A stretch of DNA of 64,000 bases, taken from contig NZ_CP026121.1 of the NCBI RefSeq assembly GCF_003330845.1, forward strand, positions 1,550,001 through 1,614,000. Direction: 5' to 3'. The position numbers were made by a program, and so were the translations under genes. Position 1 is the stretch's first letter; the number at the start of each line of letters is the position of its first letter. The notes beneath the pieces are model-generated. The model was not told the origin of the DNA, did not search any database, and saw only the letters and a program-made list of their open reading frames with translations. Shown piece after piece: positions 42,574-51,439 of the stretch. This DNA is from Streptomyces sp. Go-475. GTDB lineage: Bacteria; Actinomycetota; Actinomycetes; Streptomycetales; Streptomycetaceae.

Positions 42574-45372
42574 TCACCGGTGTGAGGTGAACTCCACGAC
42601 CTGCTGGTAGGTCGGCCGGTTCTGCCAACTGATCTTGCCGTGCTTGATGCCGCCGAGGGTGCGGTGGTTGATGGAGTCGGCACACCACTGGTCGCCCGCC
42701 GCGCACACGTCGTCGCCGGGGTAGACCTGGGCCGCGGTCTTGCCGGCCGCCTCCTTCAAGGTGCTGATGAGCGTGTCCCGGCAGGCGCCGAGGCTGCCGT
42801 CGCCGCAGTACTTCCGGGCCAGCGGACCCTTCACCTGCTCGCCGAGGACGGCCCGGATGTCCTTGTCGACGTAGCTCCACCAGCCGTACTGGAAGGAGCT
42901 TCCGGCGTGCGAGCCGGTCGGGCCGTGGGAGGCCGACGGGGACTCGTCGACGGGCAGGTTGGCGGTCATCGCCTCGTACAGCTCACTGCCCAGGCCGGGT
43001 TCGAACTCGGCCTTCACCAGCAGCGGCCACCAGGCGTCCAGGATGCGGATCGCGTCGGCGTCGGCGTACTTCTTGGAGCCGGCCGTGGTCTCGGTGCGCT
43101 TTCCGCCCGCGGCGAGCCACGCCTGGAGCTTGCCGACGGCGGCGGCCGCCGCCGGGTCGGTGACGGGCGCGCTGTTGACGACCTTCAGCAGCTTGGGCAG
43201 GACGTCCTCGGCCCGCAGGTCGGCGAGCCCCGCGTCCGCCATGGCCTTCACCAGCGAGGCGCGGGTCACCCCGCCCTGCTGGACCAGCTTCTTCACGCGG
43301 TCCTCGAGGAGGTTGCCGCGGTGCACGGACCCGTTGCCCCAGGGCGCGGTCGTGTAGTCCTTGGCCTGCTTGTTGTTCCAGGAGATGTAGTAGTCCTGGT
43401 CGATGGATCGGGGGTGGGCGGAGGGCGGGGTGTAGTCGGCCGTGTTGGTCGCCGGGTCCCAGCCGCGCCACTCGTACGCCGGGCGGGCCCACACCGGGAA
43501 CTCCGCGTCGACGCCGTTCGCGCGCACGGGGTTGTCGCCGCTGTTGTAGTACGCGGTGTGCTCGGAGTCGGCGTAGAACCAGTTGAAGGTGTAGTTGATG
43601 TGCTGCACCGCCTTCTGGAAGTCCTCCGGGCCCTTCACGTAGTCCGGGTCGTTCAGCATCTGGAAGCCGATGATGGAGTCGGCCTCGTGCAGGAAGGACG
43701 AGCGCAGGGTGGTGTAGGCGACCTTCTTGCCGCCGACCGTGGCGCGGTACTCCACCGGCCCGTACTTGGTGCGCCACACCCGCATCGTGTACGAACCGGC
43801 CGCGGTGCCGTCGGCGACGGTCGGCTTCCAGGCGTTCTTCTGCTCGACCTTCTCCATCGGGGTGCAGGTGCCGCGGTACAGGTAGTGGTAGTCGTCCTGG
43901 CACAGTTCGACGGCGTACGTGTCGATGATGTCCTGGCCGGAGGTGGTGGCGCTCCAGGCGTAGTCCTGGCCGCGGCCGAGTTCGACGTAGAAGCTCAGGC
44001 CGGCGAAGGAGGCGCCGCGGGCGCTGATGCCCGGGCCCTGGAGCTCCTGGAGCAGCAGCAGCTGCGGGGCGAAGTAGCCGGTCTGCGGGCCGAACACGGC
44101 GACCGGGTGACCGCTGGCGGTGTGCTCGCCGCTGACCACGAGGGCGTTGGACATGCCGCGCTTGGCGGAGGACAGGGCCGTCTTCGCCGCGTCGCGGGAC
44201 GCGCCGGTGGCGCTCGACGCGGCGGCGCTGCCCGTGCGGTCGTACACGAGCGGTTCCTGCCGCACCGAACCGGCGTCGGGCAGGGCCGTGCCCTGCGGGG
44301 CGTCCGGCCTGGTCGCGTACGGGAAGCTGCCGCTGTGCTGGGTGAGGACGGCCTCCGGATCGTTGCGCATCCGGAAGGACTCCCACACCTTGGTGCCCTC
44401 GGCGACGCCGTACTTCTCCTGGGCGGCCAGCAGCGAGATCGCGTTGTTGACCTCGCCGCCTCCGCCGGAGCCGAAGAGCGCGCCGATGACCGAGGCCAGG
44501 GCGACCAGGTCGGTGATCTTGAAGTGCTCTATCTTCCCGGCGTTGGTGACGGAGTCCTTGTGGCCCGTCAGGACGTACTCGCCGGGGAAGTACCGGCCGC
44601 TGTCGGAGGCGTCGATGTAGGCGTTGATGCCGTCGAGGTAGGCCTTCGCGTCGGCGAGGGCCTGCTTGCCGCGCTCGCCGTTGGTGGCGACGGCGTTGTC
44701 GATCTGCGCCTGCAGATCGGCCTCGGTGTAGGGCGCGTGCCGCCAGAACTGCTGCTCCAGCCCCTGGTTGGAGGGCGCGCCGCCGGCGAAGGAGGTCAGC
44801 TGCCCGCGTCCGACGTGCCGGAAGACGTCCATGAGCCACAGCCGGTCCTGGGCGGCGGCGAAGCCGGCGCCGAACTCGGTGCCGTATCTCGTCGTACCGG
44901 TGATGTGCGGCACCCCGGTCTTCTTGTCGCGGACGATCGTCACGTCACTGCGCCCGGCGGGCTTGACCGTGGAGGCCACCTGGTCCGCCGGGACGCCGAA
45001 CGAGGCGTCGTTGAAGAAGGTGTTGATCTTGTCGTTGGTGAGTCCGGTGTAGCCCTTGGCGAGGTCGGCATAGGGCCCGAGCTGGTCCTCGGCGTGCTCG
45101 GGCTGGGTGCCGAAGGCCTGGTTGAGGAGGATCTGGGCGAGGGTGGCGTTGCCGTTCTGGCCGGGCGGGAGGATGTCCGAACACTGCTTGCCGCAGTGGT
45201 CGTTCGCGACGGCCGCGGCCTGGGCGGTCGTCGTCTCCGCGGCCGCCGCCGGGGCCAGGGGCGACAAAAGACCCGCGATCAGGGCGCATACCGATGCGGT
45301 CTTCAGGAACCCGGGGATTCCGCGGGGAGTTCTCATTCTGTCGAGAACGGTGCGTGGGTGACGCCGTGGCAT
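42574..45372 (-). CDS. Secreted penicillin acylase-family Ntn hydrolase
   Basis: This 932-residue pre-pro-enzyme is exported and normally cut by itself into alpha and beta chains. The signal peptide (about 1-47, ending AAAAETT) has a long basic N-region. The expected beta-chain N-terminal Ser is near S408 in KRGMSNALVVSGEHT, followed by FGPQTGYFAPQL, typical of penicillin G/acyl-homoserine lactone acylases. Several Cys pairs in the last 100 residues suggest disulfides. ATG 45372 follows GGAGGAGC; the alternative at 45438 has no RBS. Substrate could be beta-lactam side chains, N-acyl amino acids or acyl-homoserine lactones. Confidence 0.88.
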   Translation of the reverse strand: MPRRHPRTVLDRMRTPRGIPGFLKTASVCALIAGLLSPLAPAAAAETTTAQAAAVANDHCGKQCSDILPPGQNGNATLAQILLNQAFGTQPEHAEDQLGPYADLAKGYTGLTNDKINTFFNDASFGVPADQVASTVKPAGRSDVTIVRDKKTGVPHITGTTRYGTEFGAGFAAAQDRLWLMDVFRHVGRGQLTSFAGGAPSNQGLEQQFWRHAPYTEADLQAQIDNAVATNGERGKQALADAKAYLDGINAYIDASDSGRYFPGEYVLTGHKDSVTNAGKIEHFKITDLVALASVIGALFGSGGGGEVNNAISLLAAQEKYGVAEGTKVWESFRMRNDPEAVLTQHSGSFPYATRPDAPQGTALPDAGSVRQEPLVYDRTGSAAASSATGASRDAAKTALSSAKRGMSNALVVSGEHTASGHPVAVFGPQTGYFAPQLLLLQELQGPGISARGASFAGLSFYVELGRGQDYAWSATTSGQDIIDTYAVELCQDDYHYLYRGTCTPMEKVEQKNAWKPTVADGTAAGSYTMRVWRTKYGPVEYRATVGGKKVAYTTLRSSFLHEADSIIGFQMLNDPDYVKGPEDFQKAVQHINYTFNWFYADSEHTAYYNSGDNPVRANGVDAEFPVWARPAYEWRGWDPATNTADYTPPSAHPRSIDQDYYISWNNKQAKDYTTAPWGNGSVHRGNLLEDRVKKLVQQGGVTRASLVKAMADAGLADLRAEDVLPKLLKVVNSAPVTDPAAAAAVGKLQAWLAAGGKRTETTAGSKKYADADAIRILDAWWPLLVKAEFEPGLGSELYEAMTANLPVDESPSASHGPTGSHAGSSFQYGWWSYVDKDIRAVLGEQVKGPLARKYCGDGSLGACRDTLISTLKEAAGKTAAQVYPGDDVCAAGDQWCADSINHRTLGGIKHGKISWQNRPTYQQVVEFTSHR

Positions 45373-45563
45373 GGGAGCTCCTCCCGTGGGGGTGGGCGGG
45401 ATGTTACCGCCGGTATCCCCGCGTTTGAAGATGAACAAGCGTCACTTTTGGGAGTCAGCACAACAGGCACACGGATCACGGCAGTCGACTGGCGAGCCTC
45501 TTCGGACCGCTTATGGAGGCCATTTGAAATCGGATGGAGCCGATTCGCTTGTCGATACGTCTA

Positions 45564-45592
45564 TTCGGCGACGTCCGTACGACGACGCCGAA
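45564..45592. promoter_or_regulatory. Palindrome upstream of the zinc-ribbon gene
   Basis: TTCGGCG-A-CGTC-CGTAC-GACG-A-CGCCGAA is an 11-bp stem with one A-A mismatch and a 5-nt loop, ending 43 bp before the next gene. It may be an operator or a leader hairpin. The surrounding 263-bp gap (45373-45635) is divergent promoter DNA with unusually AT-rich stretches and no other gene seen. Confidence 0.4.
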
Positions 45593-45635
45593 GTGACCGG
45601 ATGTACAGGTGCAGGTGTGACGGAGGTGCAGGACG

Positions 45636-46238
45636 ATGGCCGGTTTCCGGAGTCTGGCGAGACAGGTCCGCGATCCGCGGTGCGATCTGGCCTTGCGGCG
45701 TTATTCGCTGCGCAAGTGCCTTGAGAGGTTCGCCCCTTACGGACACAGGGCGACCTGGGACCATTTGTGCTCCCGGGCAGGGTTCGGTCCCGAGGACCGG
45801 TCCCCCGATCCGGCGCGGCTCGTGGCCGCACTGGACGAACTGGAGGAGGCGCGGGCGGTCTGGCTCGCCTACGAGGTCGAGTTCGCCGAGCGCCGCAAGA
45901 AGGAGAAGCACGACGGACTGCGCAGGCCGGGCAGTGTGGACGACTGGCACCGGCTGACCTGGGGCGGTTTCGGCGTGGCGTGGTGCGACGATCCGGCGGT
46001 CCATCCCCGTGAACCGCTGGCCGAGGTGCTGCGCCGGCTGATCGCCGCGCTGGAGCGCGAACCGGGCTCGAACTGCCCGGTGTGCGACGGAGAACGACTC
46101 GCCTGGAAGTACGGCCTGGATCACGAACCCTCGGCGGGTCCGGTCTGCACGGACTGCGGAATCCTGGTGCCGCGTCCCGTGCTCACGCCCGAAGCCCTGG
46201 CGGACGCCAGGCGGGCGAGGTTGCTGGTGTCGGCTTGA
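45636..46238 (+). CDS. Hypothetical protein with C-terminal zinc ribbon
   Basis: This 200-residue cytoplasmic protein is of no recognised family. An N-terminal basic helical part (ARQVRDPRCDLALRRYSLRK) is followed by an acidic helical region. A C-terminal pair of CxxC motifs (CPVC near 149, CTDC near 172) suggests a rubredoxin-like zinc ribbon. The GGAGGTGCAGG stretch upstream of ATG 45636 can serve as RBS. It lies 75 bp before the BKACE gene in the same direction and is divergent from the acylase gene. A nucleic acid-binding role is possible but not shown. Confidence 0.65.
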   Translation: MAGFRSLARQVRDPRCDLALRRYSLRKCLERFAPYGHRATWDHLCSRAGFGPEDRSPDPARLVAALDELEEARAVWLAYEVEFAERRKKEKHDGLRRPGSVDDWHRLTWGGFGVAWCDDPAVHPREPLAEVLRRLIAALEREPGSNCPVCDGERLAWKYGLDHEPSAGPVCTDCGILVPRPVLTPEALADARRARLLVSA

Positions 46239-46313
46239 CGGATGCGGGTGCGCGGGGGGTGCGCCGGGGATGCCGCACCCCCACTGTCGGTGCCGCGTGG
46301 CACCATCGCTGAC

Positions 46314-47030
46314 ATGGTGCAGGTATGTCTGAACGGTCCGCGGACCGCCGCTGACGGTACGGCGGTGCCGCTGACGCCCGAGTCGATGGCCGACTCCGCG
46401 GCGGCCGCCGTCGCGGCCGGGGCCACGGACATCCATGTCCATCCCAAGACGCCGTGCGGGCGGGACACGCTGTCGCCGAGGGTGCTCGCGGAGACGCTGG
46501 GGGCGATCCGGGCGCGCGTGTCGGTGCCGGTGGGGGTGACGACGGGGGCGTGGGCCGAGCCGGACCCCGCAGCCCGGCTCGACCGGATCCGGAGCTGGAC
46601 CGTCCTCCCCGACCACGCCTCGGTCAACTGGCATGAGCCGGGGGCGGAACAGGTGGCTGCCGAGCTGCTCGCTCTCGGGGTGGGGGTGGAGGCCGGCATC
46701 TGGTCCGGGACGGACGCGGCGGAGCGCTTCGCGGTGTCGCCGCTCGCCCCGAAGGTCCTGCGGGTGCTGGCGGAGGTGACGGACACGGACCCGTCGAGCG
46801 CGGTGGTCTCCGCGCGGGCACTGCTGTCCGACCTCGGCGCGGCGCACGGGCGTCCTGTCCTGCTGCACGGGGAGGACGGGGGCGCGTGGCCGGTGCTGCG
46901 GCTCGCCGGGCGGTTGGGGTTGGCCACGCGGGTCGGGCTGGAGGATGTGCTGCTTCTGCCCGATGGGCGGCGGGCGGGGTCCAACGCGGAGTTGGTGGCG
47001 GCGGGGTTGGTGGAGTACCGGACCGGTTAG
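46314..47030 (+). CDS. BKACE (DUF849) beta-keto acid cleavage-type enzyme
   Basis: This 238-residue TIM-barrel enzyme resembles 3-keto-5-aminohexanoate cleavage enzymes, which react a beta-keto acid with acetyl-CoA. The metal-binding HVHP is at residues 41-44, and a late GLEDVLLLPDGRRAGSNAELV segment matches the family. It is shorter than the usual 270-310 residues, so some loops are trimmed. ATG 46314 gives MVQVCLNGPRT, matching the family start. It is monocistronic or follows the zinc-ribbon gene. Substrate unknown. Confidence 0.8.
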   Translation: MVQVCLNGPRTAADGTAVPLTPESMADSAAAAVAAGATDIHVHPKTPCGRDTLSPRVLAETLGAIRARVSVPVGVTTGAWAEPDPAARLDRIRSWTVLPDHASVNWHEPGAEQVAAELLALGVGVEAGIWSGTDAAERFAVSPLAPKVLRVLAEVTDTDPSSAVVSARALLSDLGAAHGRPVLLHGEDGGAWPVLRLAGRLGLATRVGLEDVLLLPDGRRAGSNAELVAAGLVEYRTG

Positions 47031-47375
47031 GTACTCGGCGTTCTTGCTGAGGCCGGGTGGGTCCGCAACCCGGCGGAACGGGGTGCGCTGCGCCCACCCG
47101 TGCCGCCCTTAGCGGCACGATTGCCCGCGCTAAGGCAGACAGGTGAGCAACGACGTGCCCGCAACTGGGCGGGATTGGCGGCCGCGCCCGCAGCTGAGAC
47201 CGGTGAGGCGGCAGCCACGACGCGCCCGCAGTCGCCGGACCACGGAAGGGGACGTGTCGGGGGGTGTCCGCCCGCAGCGGTTGGCGCGTCGACGGACGGT
47301 CAGTCGGTTCGCAAGTCCATCGCGCCGTTCCGAGGACGGACACCCCCCGGCGCGGCCCCGACCCCCTCCCCGGCG
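47031..47375. other. Intergenic region with nested inverted repeats
   Basis: This 345-bp gap lies between convergent genes and has no gene I can support. It holds a hairpin at 47099-47119 (CGTGCCGC-CCTTA-GCGGCACG), a terminator candidate for the BKACE gene. It also holds a nested structure at 47259-47348: GGGGGGTGTCCG with its exact complement (12 bp), GGCGCG/CGCGCC, and GGAC/GTCC, one inside another. The latter may end soxR transcription or form a structured RNA. Confidence 0.5.
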
Positions 47376-47858
47376 TCACGCGCCACGCGCACCCCCACCA
47401 CCGTTGCGTTCCACCATCAGGCGCGAACCGGCCCGGCGTTCACCGAACACGTCACCCGGGTTGGACAGCACGCACGTGTCGAGGGACAGGCAGCCGCAGC
47501 CGATGCAGTCGGTGAGGTGGTCCCGCAGGCGGTTCAGCTGATTGATCCGCTCGTCCAGCTCCGAGCGCCACGCCTCCGACAGATGCGCCCAGTCCTCCCG
47601 CGTCGGCGTCCGCTCCTCGGGAAGTTCCGCCAGCGCCTCGCGGATCGTCGCCAGCGGGATGCCCACCCGCTGCGCGGCCCTGATGAACGCGACCCGGCGC
47701 AGCGTGTCCCGGGAGTAGCGCCGCTGGTTGCCGGACGTCCGGCGACTGCTGATCAGGCCCTTGGACTCGTAGAAGTGCAGGGCGGAGACGGCGGCGCCAC
47801 TGCGCGCCGAGAGCTGCCCGACCGTGAGTTCATGGATCTTCTCTGAAATCTGAGGCAC
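47376..47858 (-). CDS. soxR: Redox-sensing MerR-family regulator SoxR
   Basis: This 160-residue activator has a MerR DNA-binding domain ([20 protein letters not shown], residues 11-30). A dimerisation helix follows. The [2Fe-2S] cluster motif CX2CXCX5C has Cys at 118, 121, 123 and 129. In Streptomyces SoxR responds to redox-active secondary metabolites such as actinorhodin rather than to superoxide in general. GTG 47858 gives [10 protein letters not shown]; longer openings would run through the divergent MaoC gene. It is divergent from the MaoC gene with a 93-bp gap. Confidence 0.93.
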   Translation of the reverse strand: MPQISEKIHELTVGQLSARSGAAVSALHFYESKGLISSRRTSGNQRRYSRDTLRRVAFIRAAQRVGIPLATIREALAELPEERTPTREDWAHLSEAWRSELDERINQLNRLRDHLTDCIGCGCLSLDTCVLSNPGDVFGERRAGSRLMVERNGGGGARGA

Positions 47859-47905
47859 CCGTCGAACCCTACCGAGTCCGTTGACACAGCCTCCGCGGCC
47901 GACCA

Positions 47906-47925
47906 TGCTAAGCAGTCGCTTAGCA
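47906..47925. promoter_or_regulatory. TetR-type operator before maoC/soxR
   Basis: TGCTAAGC-AGTC-GCTTAGCA is a perfect 8-bp inverted repeat, 27 bp before the MaoC start. Its right half CGCTTAGC recurs before the TetR gene at 49057 in the same symmetric frame, so that regulator probably controls both promoters. Confidence 0.65.
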
Positions 47926-47951
47926 ATGCGACACGGAGAGGTCTGGAAGAC

Positions 47952-48413
47952 ATGGCAGAGCCGAGGATCTTCACATCCGTCGACGACCTGAAGGCGGCGA
48001 TCGGCGAGCAGCTGGGACACACCGACTGGCTCGACATCGACCAGAAGCGGATCGACCTCTTCGCGGAGGCCACCGGCGACCACCAGTGGATCCACGTCGA
48101 CCCGGAGAAGGCCGCCGCGGGCCCCTTCGGCACCACCATCGCGCACGGCTATCTGACCCTGTCGCTGCTCCCCCTCTTCGGCCCGCAGCTGATCTCCGTC
48201 GAGAACGTGAAGATGGGCGTCAACTACGGGACGAACAAGGTGCGTTTCCCCGCCCCCGTCCCGGTCGGCTCCCGTCTGCGCGCCACCGCCACGATCACCG
48301 GCGTCGACGACGTGCCGGGCGGCGCCCAGATCACCGTCGCCTTCACCGTGGAACGCGAGGGCGGCGACAAGCCCGTGTGCGTCGCCGAGTCCGTCTCGCG
48401 CTACTACTTCTGA
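47952..48413 (+). CDS. MaoC-family hydratase/dehydratase
   Basis: This 153-residue hot-dog protein has the R-specific enoyl-CoA hydratase motif [21 protein letters not shown], with the catalytic Asp and His. The [21 protein letters not shown] helix segment follows ([16 protein letters not shown]). It hydrates 2-enoyl-CoA to (R)-3-hydroxyacyl-CoA. ATG 47952 follows a GGAGAGG RBS. It overlaps the convergent TetR gene by 10 bp. Likely regulated by that TetR through the palindrome at 47906-47925. Confidence 0.9.
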   Translation: MAEPRIFTSVDDLKAAIGEQLGHTDWLDIDQKRIDLFAEATGDHQWIHVDPEKAAAGPFGTTIAHGYLTLSLLPLFGPQLISVENVKMGVNYGTNKVRFPAPVPVGSRLRATATITGVDDVPGGAQITVAFTVEREGGDKPVCVAESVSRYYF

Positions 48414-49057
48414 GCCGCGGCCTCCGAGGCCCCGGCCCCGGCCCCCACCATCCGCAGCACGAGGTCGGCGTACAGCTCGCCGACCTCCTCCGGCGTCCGG
48501 GGACCGTCGACGTTGAACCACCGGGCCACGTCGATGCAGAGCGACAGCACGGCCAGCGTCGTCCCGTGCACGTCGATGACCTCGAACTCGCCCGTCCGCA
48601 CGCCCTCCTCGATGATCCCGCGCACCTCCGCGTCGACCTGGCGGCGCAGCGCGAGGATCTCGGCGCGGGCGTCGGGCCCGAGCGAGTCGAGTTCGTACTG
48701 CACGACCCGCGCGGTGGTCCGCCCGCCCGCGTGCCAGCGTACGAAGGAACTCACCGCGTCGGCGAGCCGCTCGGTGGGGCCGCCCTCGCGGCGGGACGCC
48801 GTCCGCAGGATCTCCAGGGCCTTCTCGTGCCCGATCCTGCTGATGCGGTGCAGCAGTTCTTCCTTGGTCTTGTAGTGGATGTAGAGCGCGGCCGGGCTCA
48901 TCCCGGCACGGCCCGCGATGTCACGGGTCGTCGTGGCGTGGTAGCCGCGCTCGGCGAAGGCCTCCACCGCGGCGATCAGCAGCCGCCGCGCCGCGTCGGG
49001 CGTGACCTCGCCCCACGCCTGCGCCTCGCCGCCGGCCGTCTCCTCCGCCGTACTCAT
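48404..49057 (-). CDS. TetR-family regulator linked to maoC
   Basis: This 217-residue repressor has the TetR HTH ([20 protein letters not shown], about 42-61) and a helical ligand domain. ATG 49057 or the adjacent GTG 49060 is the start, both behind GGAGAGGGG. It converges on maoC. Sites sharing CGCTTAGC symmetry occur in its own promoter (49104-49119) and before maoC, so autoregulation and control of the hydratase are proposed. Ligand probably an acyl-CoA. Confidence 0.87.
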   Translation of the reverse strand: MSTAEETAGGEAQAWGEVTPDAARRLLIAAVEAFAERGYHATTTRDIAGRAGMSPAALYIHYKTKEELLHRISRIGHEKALEILRTASRREGGPTERLADAVSSFVRWHAGGRTTARVVQYELDSLGPDARAEILALRRQVDAEVRGIIEEGVRTGEFEVIDVHGTTLAVLSLCIDVARWFNVDGPRTPEEVGELYADLVLRMVGAGAGASEAAAQK

Positions 49058-49103
49058 CACTCGCCCCTCTCCACTGACAGGGCCACCACCATACCGCCGA
49101 AGG

Positions 49104-49119
49104 TGAGCGAGCGCTTAGC
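49104..49119. promoter_or_regulatory. Autoregulatory TetR-type operator
   Basis: TGAGCG-AG-CGCTTA(GC) is an inverted repeat with one mismatched pair, sharing CGCTTAGC with the maoC-upstream palindrome. It lies 46 bp before the TetR start. Confidence 0.55.
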
Positions 49120-49141
49120 GTGGCGGCCCGGTGCCTTTCCC

Positions 49142-49390
49142 TCAGTGCTTCTCGAAGGGGGTGTACGAGGGAGCCGCCGCCCCCTCCTGCCGGTCCCGGA
49201 CCACCTTGGCCAGCGTGAAGGAGGAGGTGACCAGGTACAGCACCGCGACGGCGAGGAAGCCCCGCACCCAGGCGTCGGCGCTCAGCTGGTAGATGCCGAT
49301 CGCGGTGGCCGCCATGGCGACGGCGAAGGAGGCGACGGCCTGGCCGTAGAAGGCGGCCGTGTTCTGCGGCTTGCCCGGTGTGTCACTCAT
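49142..49390 (-). CDS. YiaA/YiaB family small membrane protein
   Basis: This 82-residue protein has two transmembrane helices (about 20-37 and 42-62), matching the YiaAB domain (FYGQAVASFAVAMAATAIGIYQL). It is of unknown function in the inner membrane. ATG 49390 gives MSDTPGKPQNTAAF; the RBS is weak. It lies between the TetR promoter and the acyl-CoA dehydrogenase stop (103 bp away) on the same strand. Confidence 0.8.
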   Translation of the reverse strand: MSDTPGKPQNTAAFYGQAVASFAVAMAATAIGIYQLSADAWVRGFLAVAVLYLVTSSFTLAKVVRDRQEGAAAPSYTPFEKH

Positions 49391-49493
49391 GGGGCCAGCT
49401 TCGGCGAACGCGACCCGCGCCACATCCGTTCCGCTACTCAGATCGCTCGGGTACTCGGATCGCGCGGGTATCCGACCGCACCCGACCGCTTCC

Positions 49494-50648
49494 TCAGAAC
49501 GCCGAAACCCCGGTCAGCGCCCGCCCGATGACCAGCTTCTGGATCTGGCTCGTGCCCTCGTAGAGGGTCATCACGCGGGCGTCCCGCAGCAGTTTGCCCG
49601 CCGGGTACTCGTCGATGTAGCCGTAACCGCCGAAGACCTGCAGCGCGTTGTTCGCGGCGCGGACGGCCGCCTCCGAGGCGAACAGCTTGGCCTTCGACGA
49701 CTCGACGGCGAACGGCCGCCCCCGGTCGACCAGGTCGGCGACCCGCCAGGTCAGCAGCCGGGCGGCGTCGACGTCCACGGCGATGTCGCTGATCAGCTCC
49801 TGGACCAGCTGGTGGCGGGCGATGGGCGTGCCGAACTGCTCGCGTTCCCCGGCGTAGCGCACGGCCGCGTCCAGAGCCGCCTGGGCGATGCCGACGCACC
49901 CGGCCGCGACGGACATCCGCCCCTTGGCGAGGGCGGACATGGCGACGGAGAAGCCCTTGCCCTCCTCCCCCAGCATCGCGGAGGCCGGCACGCGCACGTC
50001 CTCCAGGACGAGTTCCGCGGTGGCCTGGCCGCGCAGCCCGAGCTTGCCGTGGATGGTGCGGCGGGTCAGGCCGGGCGTGTCGGTGGGGACGAGGAAGGCG
50101 GTGACGCCCTTGTGGCCGGGGGCGTCCGTGGAGCGGGCGAAGAGCAGGACGACGTCGGCCCAGGTGCCGTTGGTGATGAACATCTTGGTGCCATTGACGA
50201 CGTACTCGTCGCCGTCGCGCACCGCCCGCGTCGTGAGGTTGCCCGCGTCGGAGCCGGTGCCCGGCTCGGTCAGGCCGAAGCAGCCCACCACCGCGCCGGA
50301 GGTCAGGCCGGGCAGCCAGCGCCGCTTCTGCTCCTCGCTCCCCCAGGCGGCGACGGTCTTGGCGACGAGCCCGAGGGAGACGGAGACGATGCCGCGCACG
50401 GACGAGTCGCCCCGGCCGAGTTCCTCCGTGACCAGGCAGTACGCGAGGTGGTCGCCGCCGGAGCCGCCGTACTCCTCGTCGATCGTCAGCCCCAGGAAGC
50501 CGACCTCGCCGAGCTTCTTCACGATCGCGCGGTCGACCTCCTCGGCGCGGTCCCAGGCGACGGCGTTCGGGGTGATCTCCCGCTCCACGAAGTCCCGCGC
50601 GAGCTGCCGGACCGCGCTCTGCTCCTCGCTGAGCTCCAGGTTCACCAC
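49494..50648 (-). CDS. Acyl-CoA dehydrogenase
   Basis: This 384-residue FAD enzyme has all features of catalytically active family members: CFGLTEPGTGSDAGNLTT, KMFITNG, the QVFGGYGYIDEYP helix and the catalytic Glu in LYEGTSQIQK near residue 369. It oxidises acyl-CoA to 2-enoyl-CoA and delivers electrons to ETF. GTG 50648 or the next Val codon is the start. It is divergent from a TetR gene, with a palindrome in the short gap. Chain-length preference unknown; short or branched chains are likely for this subgroup. Confidence 0.92.
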   Translation of the reverse strand: MVNLELSEEQSAVRQLARDFVEREITPNAVAWDRAEEVDRAIVKKLGEVGFLGLTIDEEYGGSGGDHLAYCLVTEELGRGDSSVRGIVSVSLGLVAKTVAAWGSEEQKRRWLPGLTSGAVVGCFGLTEPGTGSDAGNLTTRAVRDGDEYVVNGTKMFITNGTWADVVLLFARSTDAPGHKGVTAFLVPTDTPGLTRRTIHGKLGLRGQATAELVLEDVRVPASAMLGEEGKGFSVAMSALAKGRMSVAAGCVGIAQAALDAAVRYAGEREQFGTPIARHQLVQELISDIAVDVDAARLLTWRVADLVDRGRPFAVESSKAKLFASEAAVRAANNALQVFGGYGYIDEYPAGKLLRDARVMTLYEGTSQIQKLVIGRALTGVSAF

Positions 50649-50695
50649 GAGTCACCCCATCCGGACGCCGTACCGCACGTGAAAAGCGTGCATTT

Positions 50696-50714
50696 AAATT
50701 AGCACTGCTAGTTT
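50696..50714. promoter_or_regulatory. TetR operator between ACAD and TetR genes
   Basis: AAATTAGCACTGCTAGTTT is a 19-bp palindrome with one mismatch; its core TAGCACTGCTA is perfect. It lies in the 92-bp divergent gap. A similar AAACTAGC-type palindrome occurs before the aldehyde dehydrogenase gene at 57309-57327. Confidence 0.7.
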
Positions 50715-50740
50715 CCAGCCGCAGCCCTACTATGTGCGCC

Positions 50741-51382
50741 ATGGCCCGACCGCGCAAGCCCCTGCTCAGCACCGACCGGATCGTCGAGGCGGCCCGCGCG
50801 CTCGTGGACGCGGAGGGCCTCGCGGCCGTCTCCACGCGCCGGCTCGCCGCCGAACTGGGCGTCAGCGGGCCCTCGCTCTACAACCACTTCCGCACCAAGG
50901 ACGAGATCCTGGAGGCGGTCGCCGACTCGGTGAGCGGCCAGGTGGACCTGTCGATGTTCCAGGGCGGCCGGGACTGGCGGACCGCGCTGCACGACTGGGC
51001 CGTCTCCTACCGGGCCGCGCTGCGCGACCACCCGAACATCGTCCCGGTGCTGGCCCGCGGCCCCGGCCGCCGCCCGGCAGCGCTGCGGCTCGCCGACGCC
51101 GTCTACGGCGCGATGGTCGAGGCGGGCTGGCCGCCGGCGCACGCCACGTCCATCGGCGCGCTGATGCGGTACTTCATCATGGGCTCGGCGCTCGGCTCGT
51201 TCGCCGGCGGCTTCGTGGACGACGCGAGCGCGTACGACCCCGCCGACTACCCGCACCTGGGGCAGGCCCACCTCCTGTCCGATCGGCAGGAGAAGATCGA
51301 CGAGCGGGCCTTCGAGACCGGGCTGACGGCCCTGCTGGACGGGTTGGCGCGGCAGTACGAGCAGGTGCGGCGGACGGCCTAG
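50741..51382 (+). CDS. TetR-family regulator (TetR_C-type) divergent from ACAD
   Basis: This 213-residue regulator has the HTH STRRLAAELGVSGPSLYNHF and a C-terminal domain of the tetracycline-repressor type (RTALHDWAVSYRAALRDHPN). ATG 50741 is chosen; ATG 50732 is also in frame. It probably represses the divergent acyl-CoA dehydrogenase gene through the 50696-50714 palindrome, which also overlaps its own promoter. Confidence 0.86.
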   Translation: MARPRKPLLSTDRIVEAARALVDAEGLAAVSTRRLAAELGVSGPSLYNHFRTKDEILEAVADSVSGQVDLSMFQGGRDWRTALHDWAVSYRAALRDHPNIVPVLARGPGRRPAALRLADAVYGAMVEAGWPPAHATSIGALMRYFIMGSALGSFAGGFVDDASAYDPADYPHLGQAHLLSDRQEKIDERAFETGLTALLDGLARQYEQVRRTA

Positions 51383-51439
51383 GACCACCACCCGGACACT
51401 TCGGCGGCGGCCGAACGGTCCGTGTCCCATGCTGGGGAC

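Noticed and set aside
42640..45957. Open frame of 1105 codons on the plus strand opposite the acylase gene
   Set aside because: It is antisense to a gene with signal peptide, catalytic Ser region and RBS, and its translation is low-complexity Arg/Gly/Val. Long antisense frames are a side effect of high GC at third positions.
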